A stretch of 39,082 nucleotides of DNA from CF-118 sp035689345 (GCA_035689345.1 DASSLR010000046.1:1-39082), one strand, 5' to 3'; shown: positions 8,540-16,265, counted from the first letter of the stretch. The notes: generated by a model from the letters alone, not told the origin. Numbers and translations: made by a program.

Positions 8540-9025
8540 TCAGGTTAACAGATCACCGCTGGGCGCCGGCCGCGGAACGCGCCAGCCTCCGCCCGTTCCA
8601 GATTCGAGGGCGCGCAAGGCGTACGCCAGCTCGATTTCCAGCACCGCCAGCTCCAGCCTGACGTACTCGGCCCGCACCACCATCACCATGCATGACGGGT
8701 TGACCAGGATCGGCTCGATCCATCCGGCCGGTCGGCGCAGCTCCAGTACGGTGGCTGACGGCGGCAGCACGACGGGGCGCCGGAGGATGCTGAACCGCGG
8801 CTTCCAGGTGGGCGGTCCGACGCCGACCGAAAGCCACCCCGCCCGCCAGCGCTTTGGATAAGACGGGGCGTCCGCCCGGAGGGAAGCGTGAAACGTGACC
8901 GGCCTGCCGGCCTCGACCGCTCTCCGGTGCTGGGAGGCTCGCCAGGCCATCCAGACAGTCACCGCAACCATGCCGGCGATCCCGACTGCAACCGTTTGTA
9001 GAAGATCGGTCAGCCACAGCGGCAT
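8540..9025 (-). CDS. DUF2550-like single-pass membrane protein
   Basis: 161 aa, function unknown. Residues about 7-28 form one hydrophobic N-terminal segment (LLQTVAVGIAGMVAVTVWMAW), followed by a basic stretch and a soluble domain rich in Arg, Pro and Trp (AGWLSVG, TWKPRFSILRRP, VLELRRP). This layout, with a positively charged flank and a beta-rich domain, resembles actinobacterial DUF2550 proteins, which lie next to ATP synthase or cell-wall genes in other genomes; the match here is by general pattern only. The start ATG lies 6 nt after the upstream repair gene, so the two are probably co-transcribed. Alternative: an unrelated lineage-specific membrane-anchored protein. Confidence 0.6.
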   Translation of the reverse strand: MPLWLTDLLQTVAVGIAGMVAVTVWMAWRASQHRRAVEAGRPVTFHASLRADAPSYPKRWRAGWLSVGVGPPTWKPRFSILRRPVVLPPSATVLELRRPAGWIEPILVNPSCMVMVVRAEYVRLELAVLEIELAYALRALESGTGGGWRVPRPAPSGDLLT

Positions 9026-9031
9026 CTCGAC

Positions 9032-9580
9032 CTAGGATCCGCGAGCGGCTTTCATCTCGCGCTTGACCTCGCGGGCCTTGGCCATGGACTCCGGCGAATC
9101 CACGTCGGCGACCGTGTGCCATGAGGCGGCGTGCTCCTCCCAGCCAGGTGGCTTGACTCCGAACTTCTTGGCCAGGACCGAGATCATGATCCGCGTCTTC
9201 ATCTCGCCGAACCCGGGAAGCCTCGAGATGCGCTTCGCCAGGTCGTCTCCGTCTCTGGCATCGCGCCAGACAGCGCCTGCGTCGCCGCCGTAGTCCTTCA
9301 CCACTGCCTGGGTCATGGCCTGAACGCGCCGCGCCATGTTGCCTGGGAAGCGGTGCAGAGCCGGCCGCTCGCGGAAGACTTTGTCCAGCTTGTCCGGGTC
9401 CATGCTCGCGATCTGCCGGGCGTCGAGGCCGCCGAGCCGTTTCTTCAGCTCGTAAGGCCCGCTGAACGCCTTCTCCATCTTTACCTGCTGGTCGAGCACC
9501 ATGCCGATGAGCAGGGCGAGCGGATCGGTGTCTAGGAGCTTGTTCGCTTCTTCGTTTTCGGTCCAGACGATCGGTGACAT
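9032..9580 (-). CDS. HhH-GPD family base-excision DNA repair protein
   Basis: 182 aa member of the short, poorly characterised HhH-GPD family found in Actinobacteria (the group called an uncharacterised HhH-GPD family protein). RLPGFGEMKTRIMIS is the helix-hairpin-helix motif that binds DNA backbone; PLALLIGMVLDQQVKMEKAF resembles the first helices of EndoIII/AlkA-like glycosylases. The C-terminus lacks the four-cysteine iron-sulfur motif of EndoIII. Start: an in-frame GTG exists at 9604, but an AGAGGA Shine-Dalgarno stands 8-9 nt before the ATG at 9580, so that start is preferred. Two palindromes lie just upstream, hinting at regulated expression. Confidence 0.8.
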   Translation of the reverse strand: MSPIVWTENEEANKLLDTDPLALLIGMVLDQQVKMEKAFSGPYELKKRLGGLDARQIASMDPDKLDKVFRERPALHRFPGNMARRVQAMTQAVVKDYGGDAGAVWRDARDGDDLAKRISRLPGFGEMKTRIMISVLAKKFGVKPPGWEEHAASWHTVADVDSPESMAKAREVKREMKAARGS

Positions 9581-9657
9581 CAGCTCAATCCTCTTTTTGT
9601 GCACAAATGCGCTTTATTCGCCAGAGATTTCGTGCTTTTGTGCGCAAAAACGCGAAA
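9581..9657. promoter_or_regulatory. Intergenic region with two related palindromes (candidate operators)
   Basis: Between the formate dehydrogenase operon and the repair gene. A perfect 12-bp palindrome TTTGTGCACAAA sits at 9596-9607, and a related TTTTGTGCGCAAAA at 9636-9649; their centres are 41 bp apart, about four helical turns. The second copy is the core of a larger inverted repeat (9626-9659). The first lies directly before the Shine-Dalgarno of the repair gene, a position suited to repression. The binding protein cannot be named; the sites do not match the GAACnnnnGTTC type of LexA box. Confidence 0.45.
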
Positions 9658-9659
9658 TC
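9626..9659 (-). terminator. Long inverted repeat overlapping the stop of the formate dehydrogenase operon
   Basis: 34-bp almost perfect inverted repeat (outer arms GATTTCG/CGAAATC; 17 pairs, of which two are G-U wobbles and one a mismatch) that begins inside the TGA stop of the last fdh gene. It could fold as a transcription terminator for the minus-strand operon, though no run of U follows. It could equally be a dimer-of-dimers operator, given its TTTTGTGCGCAAAA core. Confidence 0.4.
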
Positions 9660-10536
9660 ACCCCGGTCCACCTCCCCTCTTCTGAACGAACTGGTACCCA
9701 AAACGTCCTTTCACGCACAGATGGCCCGCGGTGACGCTGTGGTCGAGCGGTGACGTGACCTTGACTATCGAGTTGTCCTGCACGTGCAGCTCGAGCATGC
9801 AGCCCACGCCGCAGTACGCGCACACGGTCTCGGTCACGGTCTGCTTGCTCTCGTCCCACGTGCCGGCCTGGCGCATGTCGAACTCGCTCTTGAACATCAG
9901 CGCGCCCGTCGGGCATACCCCGATGCAGTTGCCGCAGTACACGCATGCCGAATCGGGTAATGGAGTCGTGAACTCGGTGGAGATGTGGGCGTCGAAGCCG
10001 CGGCCCGCGACGCCGAGCGCGAACGTGTTCTGCGCGTCCACGCCGCAAGCCTCGACGCACTTGTAGCAGAGGATGCAGCGCGAGTAGTCGCGCACGTAGA
10101 GCTCGTTGTCGACTTTGACCGGCTGCTCGACCCTGGCGGCCGACGGCCCGAAGCGCTCCACGTCGGCGCCGTAGCGCTCCATCCAGCCTTGCACCTTCGG
10201 CTCGGTCAACGACATGTCCACCGAGGAGCCGAGAAATTCGAGCACGAGCCGGCGGCTGTGGCGGACGCGCTCGCTGTCGGTCTGGATCTTCATCCCCGCC
10301 TCGAGCCTGCGCGAGCAGGCCGGCACGAGCACTCGCGAGCCCTCGACCTCGACGACGCACACCCGGCAGACGTTCACCGGCGTCAGCGTCTCGAGGTAGC
10401 ACAGCGTCGGCGTATCGATGCCGAGGCGGCGGCACGCCTCGAGGATGGTCGTGCCCTCCGGCGCCTGCACTTCGTGGCCGTCGATGCTCGCGGTGAGCAT
10501 CCGCTTCGGCAGTCCGACGAATGCGGCGGTCGCCAT
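9658..10536 (-). CDS. Formate dehydrogenase iron-sulfur protein: NuoG-like N-terminus ending in the catalytic subunit's [4Fe-4S] domain
   Basis: 292 aa electron-wire protein. Domains in order: a [2Fe-2S] ferredoxin domain (Cys46, 57, 60, 74); two [4Fe-4S] clusters (Cys154, 157, 160, 164 and Cys198, 201, 204, 208); then the short Mo-bis-MGD [4Fe-4S] domain (Cys239, 242, 246, 274, followed by Lys276 in CVKGRFGYQFV). In ordinary NAD-linked formate dehydrogenases this whole stretch is the N-terminus of the catalytic subunit; here the protein stops 18 residues after the last cysteine. The His/Cys3 cluster segment of NuoG-like proteins (about residues 100-125) is present in outline but has no Cys or His ligands. 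The ATG shares one base with the diaphorase stop (TGATG). Confidence 0.85.
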   Translation of the reverse strand: MATAAFVGLPKRMLTASIDGHEVQAPEGTTILEACRRLGIDTPTLCYLETLTPVNVCRVCVVEVEGSRVLVPACSRRLEAGMKIQTDSERVRHSRRLVLEFLGSSVDMSLTEPKVQGWMERYGADVERFGPSAARVEQPVKVDNELYVRDYSRCILCYKCVEACGVDAQNTFALGVAGRGFDAHISTEFTTPLPDSACVYCGNCIGVCPTGALMFKSEFDMRQAGTWDESKQTVTETVCAYCGVGCMLELHVQDNSIVKVTSPLDHSVTAGHLCVKGRFGYQFVQKRGGGPG

Positions 10537-12359
10537 CAGCGGACCTCGATGAGCGGAATCGCCGACTGGATCGCGCTCGCCGCGGTCTGGCCGAGGCCGC
10601 AGATCGAAGCGTCGCGCATCGCCTGCGCGATGTCCGCGAGCAGCCTGACGTCGCCGTCGTGGCCGTTGGGAGAGGCCAGCATCCTCTGCAGTATCTCCTC
10701 CTGCCGCTTCGTGCCGACGCGGCACGGGACGCACTGCCCGCATGACTCGTGTCGGAAGAAAGCGGCGATGCGCAGCAAGATCGCGGGCAGGTCGGCCGTG
10801 TCGTCGAGGACCATCACCGCGCCCGAGCCGAGCGTCGCGCCCGCGGCTCGGGTGCCTTCGAAGCTGAGCGGCATGTCGAGCTGCCCTTCGGTCACGAACG
10901 AGCCGGCCGCGCCGCCCAGCAGCACGGCCTGGAGCGTGCGGCCATCGCGCAAACCGCCCGCCTGGTCGATCAGCGCCCGAAGCGTCGTGCCCATCGGGAC
11001 CTCGTAGACGCCGGGCTGCCGCACGTGCCCGGACAGGCAGAAGAGGCGCGTGCCGGTCGACTCCGCCGTGCCGGTCGCCGCGTACGCCGCCGCGCCGCGC
11101 GTGAGGATGTCGAGCACGTTGACCAGCGTCTCGACGTTGTTGACCAGGGTGGGTTTGCCGAACAGGCCCGCCTGGACTGGAAAGGGCGGCTTGTTGCGCG
11201 GCTCGCCCCGCTTGCCCTCGATCGAGTTGAAGAGGGCGGTCTCCTCGCCGCAGATGTAGGCGCTCGCGCCACGCCGAACCTCGATGTCGAAGCGCGCCCC
11301 GGTACCCGCTACGTCGTCGCCAAGGAATCCGCGCTCGCGCGCCTGCCGGACCGCGTTCTCCATCAATGTGCGCGCGAGCGGATATTCGCCACGCACGTAC
11401 ATGTAGCCGTGCTCGCATCCGGTGGCGAGCGCGGCGATCGTCATGGCTTCGACCACCGCGAACGGGTCGCCCTCCATCAGGACGCGGTCCTTGAAGGTCC
11501 CGGTCTCCGACTCGTCGGCATTGCAGACCACGTAGTGAGGCCGCGCCGGCGTGCGGGCAACCGCATCCCACTTGCGACCGGTGGGAAAGGCGGCCCCGCC
11601 ACGCCCCAGGAGCTTCGCATCGCTCACCTCGCGGATGACCGCCTCGGGTCCGATCTCGATGGCGCGGCGCAGCGCGCTGTATCCGCCGGCCGCCCGGTAG
11701 CTGTCGAAGCTGGTCGGGTCGACGACACCCACGCGCTTCAGCAGCGACATGCTGGACCTGGGGTTTGACCCGGCATACGAAGGTGGCGGCGCGCCACCCA
11801 GCACGTCCCGCAACGACGCCACCGTCGCGCCGGTCACGCGACCGTGCCCGTACATCGATCCCGCGCGCTCGACGATCGCCGCCGGCGCGCTGTCGCACAG
11901 CCCGAGACATGGGCTGCGGTACCACGCGGCACCGCTGTGCGAGCCGGCCTCACCCGAAGGACCGAACGTAGACTCGAGCGCGGCGCAGAGCTCGTCGGCG
12001 CCCGCGCACTTGCACGCGACGTCATCGCACACGTGCACCGCCAGCGGCGGGCGCTTCTCGGTGGCGAAGCGGTCGTAGAACGTGACCACCGCGTACGCGT
12101 CAGCCGGCGGCACCGACAGCCGCCTGCACGCGTACTCCATCCCGCCGCGGCTCACCCAGCCCACCCGGTCCTGCAGTGAGTGCAGAACCGGAAGCAGGAG
12201 GTGCCGGCGCGACCTGACGTCACGCCCGCCGCGCGCGAAGTGATCGTCGTGCGGGCTGCGCTCGCCGCCCTCCCACAGGGAGTCGGGCTCGCCGAGCACC
12301 GCGTCGACGGCTTCTATCTCTTCGGCGGTCGGAGGTCCCCCGGTCGTCCGAATCTGCAA
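10536..12359 (-). CDS. Fused NuoE-NuoF diaphorase subunit of NAD-linked formate dehydrogenase
   Basis: 607 aa. Residues about 50-190 are NuoE-like with thioredoxin-fold [2Fe-2S] ligands Cys111, Cys116, Cys151 and Cys155. Residues about 205-607 are NuoF-like: LGRGGAAFPTGRKW (FMN and NADH site, 251-264), YICGEETAL, and the [4Fe-4S] ligands Cys540, Cys543, Cys546 and Cys587. It should pass electrons from the iron-sulfur protein to NAD+ (or the reverse, reducing CO2). The TTG start at 12359 follows the fdhA stop directly; a later start is possible. E-F fusions exist in hydrogenase and formate dehydrogenase systems. Missing proton-pumping genes nearby argue against respiratory complex I. Confidence 0.9.
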   Translation of the reverse strand: MQIRTTGGPPTAEEIEAVDAVLGEPDSLWEGGERSPHDDHFARGGRDVRSRRHLLLPVLHSLQDRVGWVSRGGMEYACRRLSVPPADAYAVVTFYDRFATEKRPPLAVHVCDDVACKCAGADELCAALESTFGPSGEAGSHSGAAWYRSPCLGLCDSAPAAIVERAGSMYGHGRVTGATVASLRDVLGGAPPPSYAGSNPRSSMSLLKRVGVVDPTSFDSYRAAGGYSALRRAIEIGPEAVIREVSDAKLLGRGGAAFPTGRKWDAVARTPARPHYVVCNADESETGTFKDRVLMEGDPFAVVEAMTIAALATGCEHGYMYVRGEYPLARTLMENAVRQARERGFLGDDVAGTGARFDIEVRRGASAYICGEETALFNSIEGKRGEPRNKPPFPVQAGLFGKPTLVNNVETLVNVLDILTRGAAAYAATGTAESTGTRLFCLSGHVRQPGVYEVPMGTTLRALIDQAGGLRDGRTLQAVLLGGAAGSFVTEGQLDMPLSFEGTRAAGATLGSGAVMVLDDTADLPAILLRIAAFFRHESCGQCVPCRVGTKRQEEILQRMLASPNGHDGDVRLLADIAQAMRDASICGLGQTAASAIQSAIPLIEVR

Positions 12360-14255
12360 CTAAGCCGGAACCCTCGAACCGAGCTTCTCAACCCGGATCG
12401 CGCTCGCCTTGAACTCAGCGGTGCCCGACTTGGGATCGGTGGCGTCGATGGTCAGCACGTTGGTCGACACCTGGTCCGGGAAGTGCAGGGTCATGAACGC
12501 GAGCCCCGGCCGGAGCGACGCTTCGATGAGGACGGGGACCTCGACCGAGCCGCGCCTCGAGCTGGCGCGCACCACCTCTCCGTCGGCGATGCCGAGACCC
12601 GACGCATCCGCCGGGGACAGCATCAGGGCTTCGCGCTGGCGCAGCGGCGAGGTGTATTCGCCCGTCTGCACGCCGGTGTTGAAGGAATCGAGGCGCCGAC
12701 CGGTGGTGAGCCGGATCGGGAACTCTGCGGTGAGCTCGTCGACCGGCGGCTCGAACTCGACGGCGCTGAACGGCGCGCGCGGGCCTTCGACCGGTTCCTT
12801 CCAGAGCCTGCCGTGCAGGAACTGCGAACCCGGATGCGTTTCGTCGGGGCAGGGCCACTGGATTCCGCCGAGCTCTTCGAGGCGGCGATAGGACATGCCC
12901 GCGTGCATCGGCGAGACCTTGCGCAGCTCGTCCCACGCCTGCTCGGCGGTCGGGTGGCCCCAGTCACAGCCGAGCCGCGCGGCCATGTCCGAGATGATGT
13001 CGATGTCATCGCGCGCGCCCTCGGGCGGGTTCAGCGCGCGGCGCACGCGCTGCACGCGTCGCTCGCTGTTCGTGACGGTTCCCTCCGATTCGGCCCACCC
13101 GGCAGCCGCCGGCAGAACCACGTGTGCGAGCTCGGCCGTCTGCGTGAGGAAGATGTCCTGCACGACCAGGTGGTCGAGGCCGCTCAACAGGCGCACCGCG
13201 CGTGTCTGGTCGGCCTCAGAGCGCGCCGGGTTCTCGCCGACGATGTAGACGGCCTTCATCTCGCCATGGTCCATCGCCTCGAACATCTGGCTCAGGTGAT
13301 AGCCCCGCTTCGGCGGGATCGGCGCCCCGCCCCACGCCTTCTCGAACTTCGCGCGCACGGCCTGGTCCTCGACGTCCTGGAACCCCGTCAGCTTGTTGGG
13401 GATGGCGCCCATGTCGCCGCCGCCCTGCACGTTGTTCTGGCCGCGAAGCGGGTTGAGGCCGCAACCGTAGCGGCCGACCTTGCCGGTGAGCAGGGCGAGG
13501 TTGATGAGAGCGAGCACGTTGTCGACGGCGTTGTGATGCTCGGTGATGCCGAGCGTCCAGCAGATCATGCCCCGGTCGGCTCGCGCGTAGGCGTGCGCGA
13601 CCTCTTTGATCACGTCGCCCGGAACGCCGGTGTCCTTCTCCGCGCGCTCCAGCGGATAGGCCTCCACGCAACGCGCGTACTCCTCGTAGCCCGTCGTGGC
13701 TCGGGAGATGAACTCCGTGTCGGCCAGGCCGGAGTGGATGATCTCCCGCGCCATAGCGTTGGCCAGCGATATGTCGCTGCCCACGTCTAGCCCCAGCCAG
13801 AGGTCCGCGAACTCGGCGCTCGTCGTGCGCCGCGGGTCGACCGCGATGAGGCGCGCGCCGTTCCGCACCCCCTTCAGGACGTGGTGGAAGAAGATCGGGT
13901 GCGTCTCGCGGGCGTTGGAGCCCCACAGGATGATGAGGTCGGTCTCCTCAGCCTCGCGATAGGAAGAGGTTCCTCCCCCCGCCCCGAACACTGTCGCCAG
14001 ACCGACGACTGAGGGAGCGTGTCAAGTCCTGTTGCAGCTGTCGACGTTGTTGCTGCCCATCACCGAACGCGTGAACTTCGACGCGATGTAGTTCATCTCG
14101 TTGGTGGTCTTGGAGCAGCTGAACATCCCGAAGGCGTTCGGACCCTGCGCGCGGGCTTTCGCGAAACCCGCGGCGGCCCTCTCCATGGCCTCGTCCCACG
14201 TGGCGAGCCGCAGGCTGCCGTTGTCGCGGACGAGCGGCTGGGTCAGACGCTCCAC
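12360..14255 (-). CDS. fdhA: Formate dehydrogenase catalytic subunit, selenocysteine-containing, lacking the N-terminal [4Fe-4S] domain
   Basis: Molybdenum/tungsten bis-MGD enzyme interconverting formate and CO2. 631 aa if the in-frame TGA at 14024-14022 is read as selenocysteine (residue 78). The context is DSCNRT-U-HAPSVVGL, matching the Sec/Cys active site of the family, with the conserved His right after it. The frame continues unchanged through AGGGTSSYREAEETD, LWGSNARETHP, GQNNVQGGGDMG and the C-terminal dinucleotide-binding domain (TTGRRLDSFNTG). It starts at GTG 14255, 12 nt after the aminotransferase stop, which is in the same frame, so no N-terminal [4Fe-4S] domain can be encoded in front. 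That domain is on the 9658-10536 gene. Ordinary annotation would report two fragments (14255-14022 and 13991-12360). Confidence 0.9.
13981..14018 (-). promoter_or_regulatory. Bacterial SECIS-like hairpin for selenocysteine insertion
   Basis: Directly after the TGA, inside the coding region. Upper stem GUCGUC/GGCGAC (six pairs, one of them G-U) closes the loop GGUCU; a lower stem GCUCC/GGGGC is separated from it by an internal loop. The loop begins 18 nt after the UGA, the same distance as in E. coli fdhF as I recall that sequence, and has the same GGUCU loop bases, including the GU recognised by SelB. selA, selB, selC and selD are not in this window. Confidence 0.8.
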
Positions 14256-14267
14256 TGCAGGCCTAGG

Positions 14268-15455
14268 TTAGCCCTTCTTTCCGTTCGACTCCACGAACCC
14301 GCGGATGCGCTCGAGGCCGAGCTTCAGCTCGTCCTCCGACTGCGTGTAGGCGAGCCGGATGAAACCCTTGCCGGCCTCGCCGAACGACGTCCCGGGCAGC
14401 ACCGCGACGCCGGCTTCGTCGAGCAGCCGTGAGGCCAGCTCACGCTCACCGAACCCGGTGCCCTCGATGTTCGGAAACGCGTAGAACGCGCCCTGGGGCA
14501 TCTTGCAGCGCACGCCGGGGATCTCGTTCAGGGCGTTCACGACCAGGTTCCGCCTGTGCTCGAACACCTTGACCATCCGGTTCACCGCGTGCGCCGACTC
14601 GGGCGTGGACAGCGCCTCGATGGTGGCCATCTGCGTGAAGCCGGCGGCGCACGAGGACGAGTTGATCATCAGCTGCTCGAGCCTGACGGCCAGATCCTTC
14701 GGCGCGACCGCGTAGCCCAGCCGCCAGCCGGTCATCGCGTACGACTTGGAGAGCCCATCCATGAGCACGGTCCGCTCGCGCATGCCCGGCTGCGACATCG
14801 GCGACACGTGATGAAATCCGTAAACGAGCTGGCTGTAGATCTCGTCCGACACGACCATCAGGTCGTGCTCGCGCGCGATGTCGCACACGGTCTTCACGTC
14901 CTCTTCGGTGAGGATGCCGCCTGTCGGATTCTGCGGCGTGTTGATGATGATCATGCGAGTCTTCGGCGAGATCAGCGCGCGCAGCTCGTCGAGGTCCATG
15001 CGGAAGCCGGTCTCCTCGCGCAGGGTCACGTGCTTCGGCACGCCGCCGATGAAGTTCACCTGCGAGTGATAGGCGGGATAGCCAGGGTCCGGCATGATCA
15101 CCTCGTCGCCGGGCTCGATGGTCGCGAGCAGCGTGAACAGCAGCACGTTCTTGGAGCCAGGAACGAGGACGACCTCGGACGCGTCGACGTCGCACGTGAG
15201 CATGCGCGACACGAATCCCGCGACGGCCTCGCGCACCTCTTTGATGCCCGCCGCCTGCGTGTAGTGCGTGAAGCCACCCTGGAGCGCCGAGATGCCGGCC
15301 TCGATGATGTTGTCCGGCGTGGCGAAGTCGGGTTCGCCGATCTCCAGGTGGACGACCTTCCTGCCCTCGGCCTCGAGCTTGCGCGCTCGCGCGAGCACCT
15401 CGAATGCGCCCTCGGTGCCGAGTCGCGACATGCGCTCGGCGAACTTGATGGTCAT
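14268..15455 (-). CDS. PLP-dependent aminotransferase, class I/II (aspartate/aromatic type)
   Basis: 395 aa fold-type I aminotransferase. Visible: substrate-binding EIGEPDF (38-44), INTPQNPTGG (171-180), DEIYSQLVY (204-212), the PLP lysine Lys237 in DGLSKSYAMTGWRLGY, and the carboxylate-binding Arg in FIRLAY near the C-terminus. The family includes aspartate, aromatic and alanine aminotransferases; substrate cannot be fixed from sequence. Given the nearby tyrA, a role as tyrosine/phenylalanine aminotransferase is plausible but inferred. It precedes fdhA by 12 nt and may be co-transcribed with the formate dehydrogenase genes. Confidence 0.88.
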   Translation of the reverse strand: MTIKFAERMSRLGTEGAFEVLARARKLEAEGRKVVHLEIGEPDFATPDNIIEAGISALQGGFTHYTQAAGIKEVREAVAGFVSRMLTCDVDASEVVLVPGSKNVLLFTLLATIEPGDEVIMPDPGYPAYHSQVNFIGGVPKHVTLREETGFRMDLDELRALISPKTRMIIINTPQNPTGGILTEEDVKTVCDIAREHDLMVVSDEIYSQLVYGFHHVSPMSQPGMRERTVLMDGLSKSYAMTGWRLGYAVAPKDLAVRLEQLMINSSSCAAGFTQMATIEALSTPESAHAVNRMVKVFEHRRNLVVNALNEIPGVRCKMPQGAFYAFPNIEGTGFGERELASRLLDEAGVAVLPGTSFGEAGKGFIRLAYTQSEDELKLGLERIRGFVESNGKKG

Positions 15456-15467
15456 CTGGACCGAATC

Positions 15468-16229
15468 CTAGTGGACACCGAGTAACAGCCCGCCGTCGAC
15501 CCCGACCGTCTGGCCGGTGACGAAACCGGCCTGCTTCGAGCAGAGAAACGCGCAGATGGCGCCGAACTCTGCCGGGTCGCCGAGGCGGCCCATGGGGACG
15601 TTGGCCGCGGACTGCTTGATGTACTGGTCCACATCCATCCCTGCCGGCGCCAGATGGCGGATGCGGTCGGTGAGGATCGTGCCCGGCGCCATGCAGTTGA
15701 CCGTGATGCCGTCGGGCGCGACCTCGGCCGAGAGCGTCTTGGCCATGCCGGTGACCGCCGCGCGCTCGCTGTTCGACAGCACCAGGGTGGCGATCGGCTG
15801 GCGCACGCTGATCGAGGTGATGATCACGATCCGGCCCTGCTCTGATTTCTTGAGGTGAGGCAGCGCCTGCTTGATGAGGCGCACCGCGCTCATGAGCGTG
15901 AGCTGGTGGGCTGCGTCCCAGTCTTCGATGGTGGTGCCCTGGAAGTTCGCCGCGCGTGGTCCGCCGGCGTTGACCACCAGGATGTCGAGGCCGCCGAGGT
16001 TCGCGACCGCCGCGTCGACCGCGCTCTCGGGCCCGCCTGGTTTCGACACGTCGGCGGCGTGCCAGCCCGCGGCGCCGATCTCGCGGGCCACCTTCTCGAG
16101 CAGCGCGCCGTCGCGCGAGCTGATGAAGACGCGAGCCCCTTCACCCGCAAGCGCCTGTGCGCACGCGCGGCCGAGGCCTTTGCTGGAGGCGGTGACGAGG
16201 GCGCGGCGGCCTTTCAGCCCGAGGTCCAT
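15468..16229 (-). CDS. Short-chain dehydrogenase/reductase with altered catalytic motif
   Basis: 253 aa Rossmann-fold SDR. TASSKGLG (13-20) is the cofactor loop, NAGG (87-90) the structural motif, and VDGG near the C-terminus fits FabG-like enzymes. The usual Tyr-x3-Lys is replaced: the segment reads LSNSERAAVTGMAKTL (151-166), placing Ser152 and Arg156 at the Tyr and Lys positions. A subgroup of bacterial SDRs carries such an LSNS-x-R motif, so this is probably a family trait rather than damage. Activity may differ from normal alcohol/ketone chemistry. The substrate is unknown. A 14-bp palindrome overlaps its start region. Confidence 0.85.
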   Translation of the reverse strand: MDLGLKGRRALVTASSKGLGRACAQALAGEGARVFISSRDGALLEKVAREIGAAGWHAADVSKPGGPESAVDAAVANLGGLDILVVNAGGPRAANFQGTTIEDWDAAHQLTLMSAVRLIKQALPHLKKSEQGRIVIITSISVRQPIATLVLSNSERAAVTGMAKTLSAEVAPDGITVNCMAPGTILTDRIRHLAPAGMDVDQYIKQSAANVPMGRLGDPAEFGAICAFLCSKQAGFVTGQTVGVDGGLLLGVH

Positions 16230-16231
16230 GC

Positions 16232-16245
16232 CCTCAATTTTGAGG
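16232..16245. repeat. 14-bp palindrome just upstream of the SDR gene
   Basis: CCTCAATTTTGAGG, with 6-bp arms around TT, lies 2 bp before the SDR start codon. It could be an operator or a small hairpin masking ribosome binding (the GAGGG is part of it). Chance occurrence is possible. Confidence 0.3.
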
Positions 16246-16265
16246 CGCAGCCGGGAAGAGCCTCT

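Noticed and set aside
9658..9660. Second selenocysteine TGA at the end of the iron-sulfur protein, since a hairpin follows it
   Set aside because: The sequence after it has no similarity to the expected continuation and reaches another TGA soon after about 25 codons; treated as a true stop.
10536..12359. Respiratory complex I fragment or bidirectional hydrogenase diaphorase
   Set aside because: The partner is a Mo/W formate dehydrogenase with a Sec site; no NiFe hydrogenase or membrane Nuo genes are present.
12180..13790. 536-codon open frame on the plus strand
   Set aside because: Antisense to the formate dehydrogenase genes, which have full family motifs; composition is that of a GC shadow.
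14022..14024. Premature stop making fdhA a pseudogene
   Set aside because: The frame is intact on both sides, the TGA is at the known selenocysteine site and a SECIS-like hairpin follows; decay would not show this.
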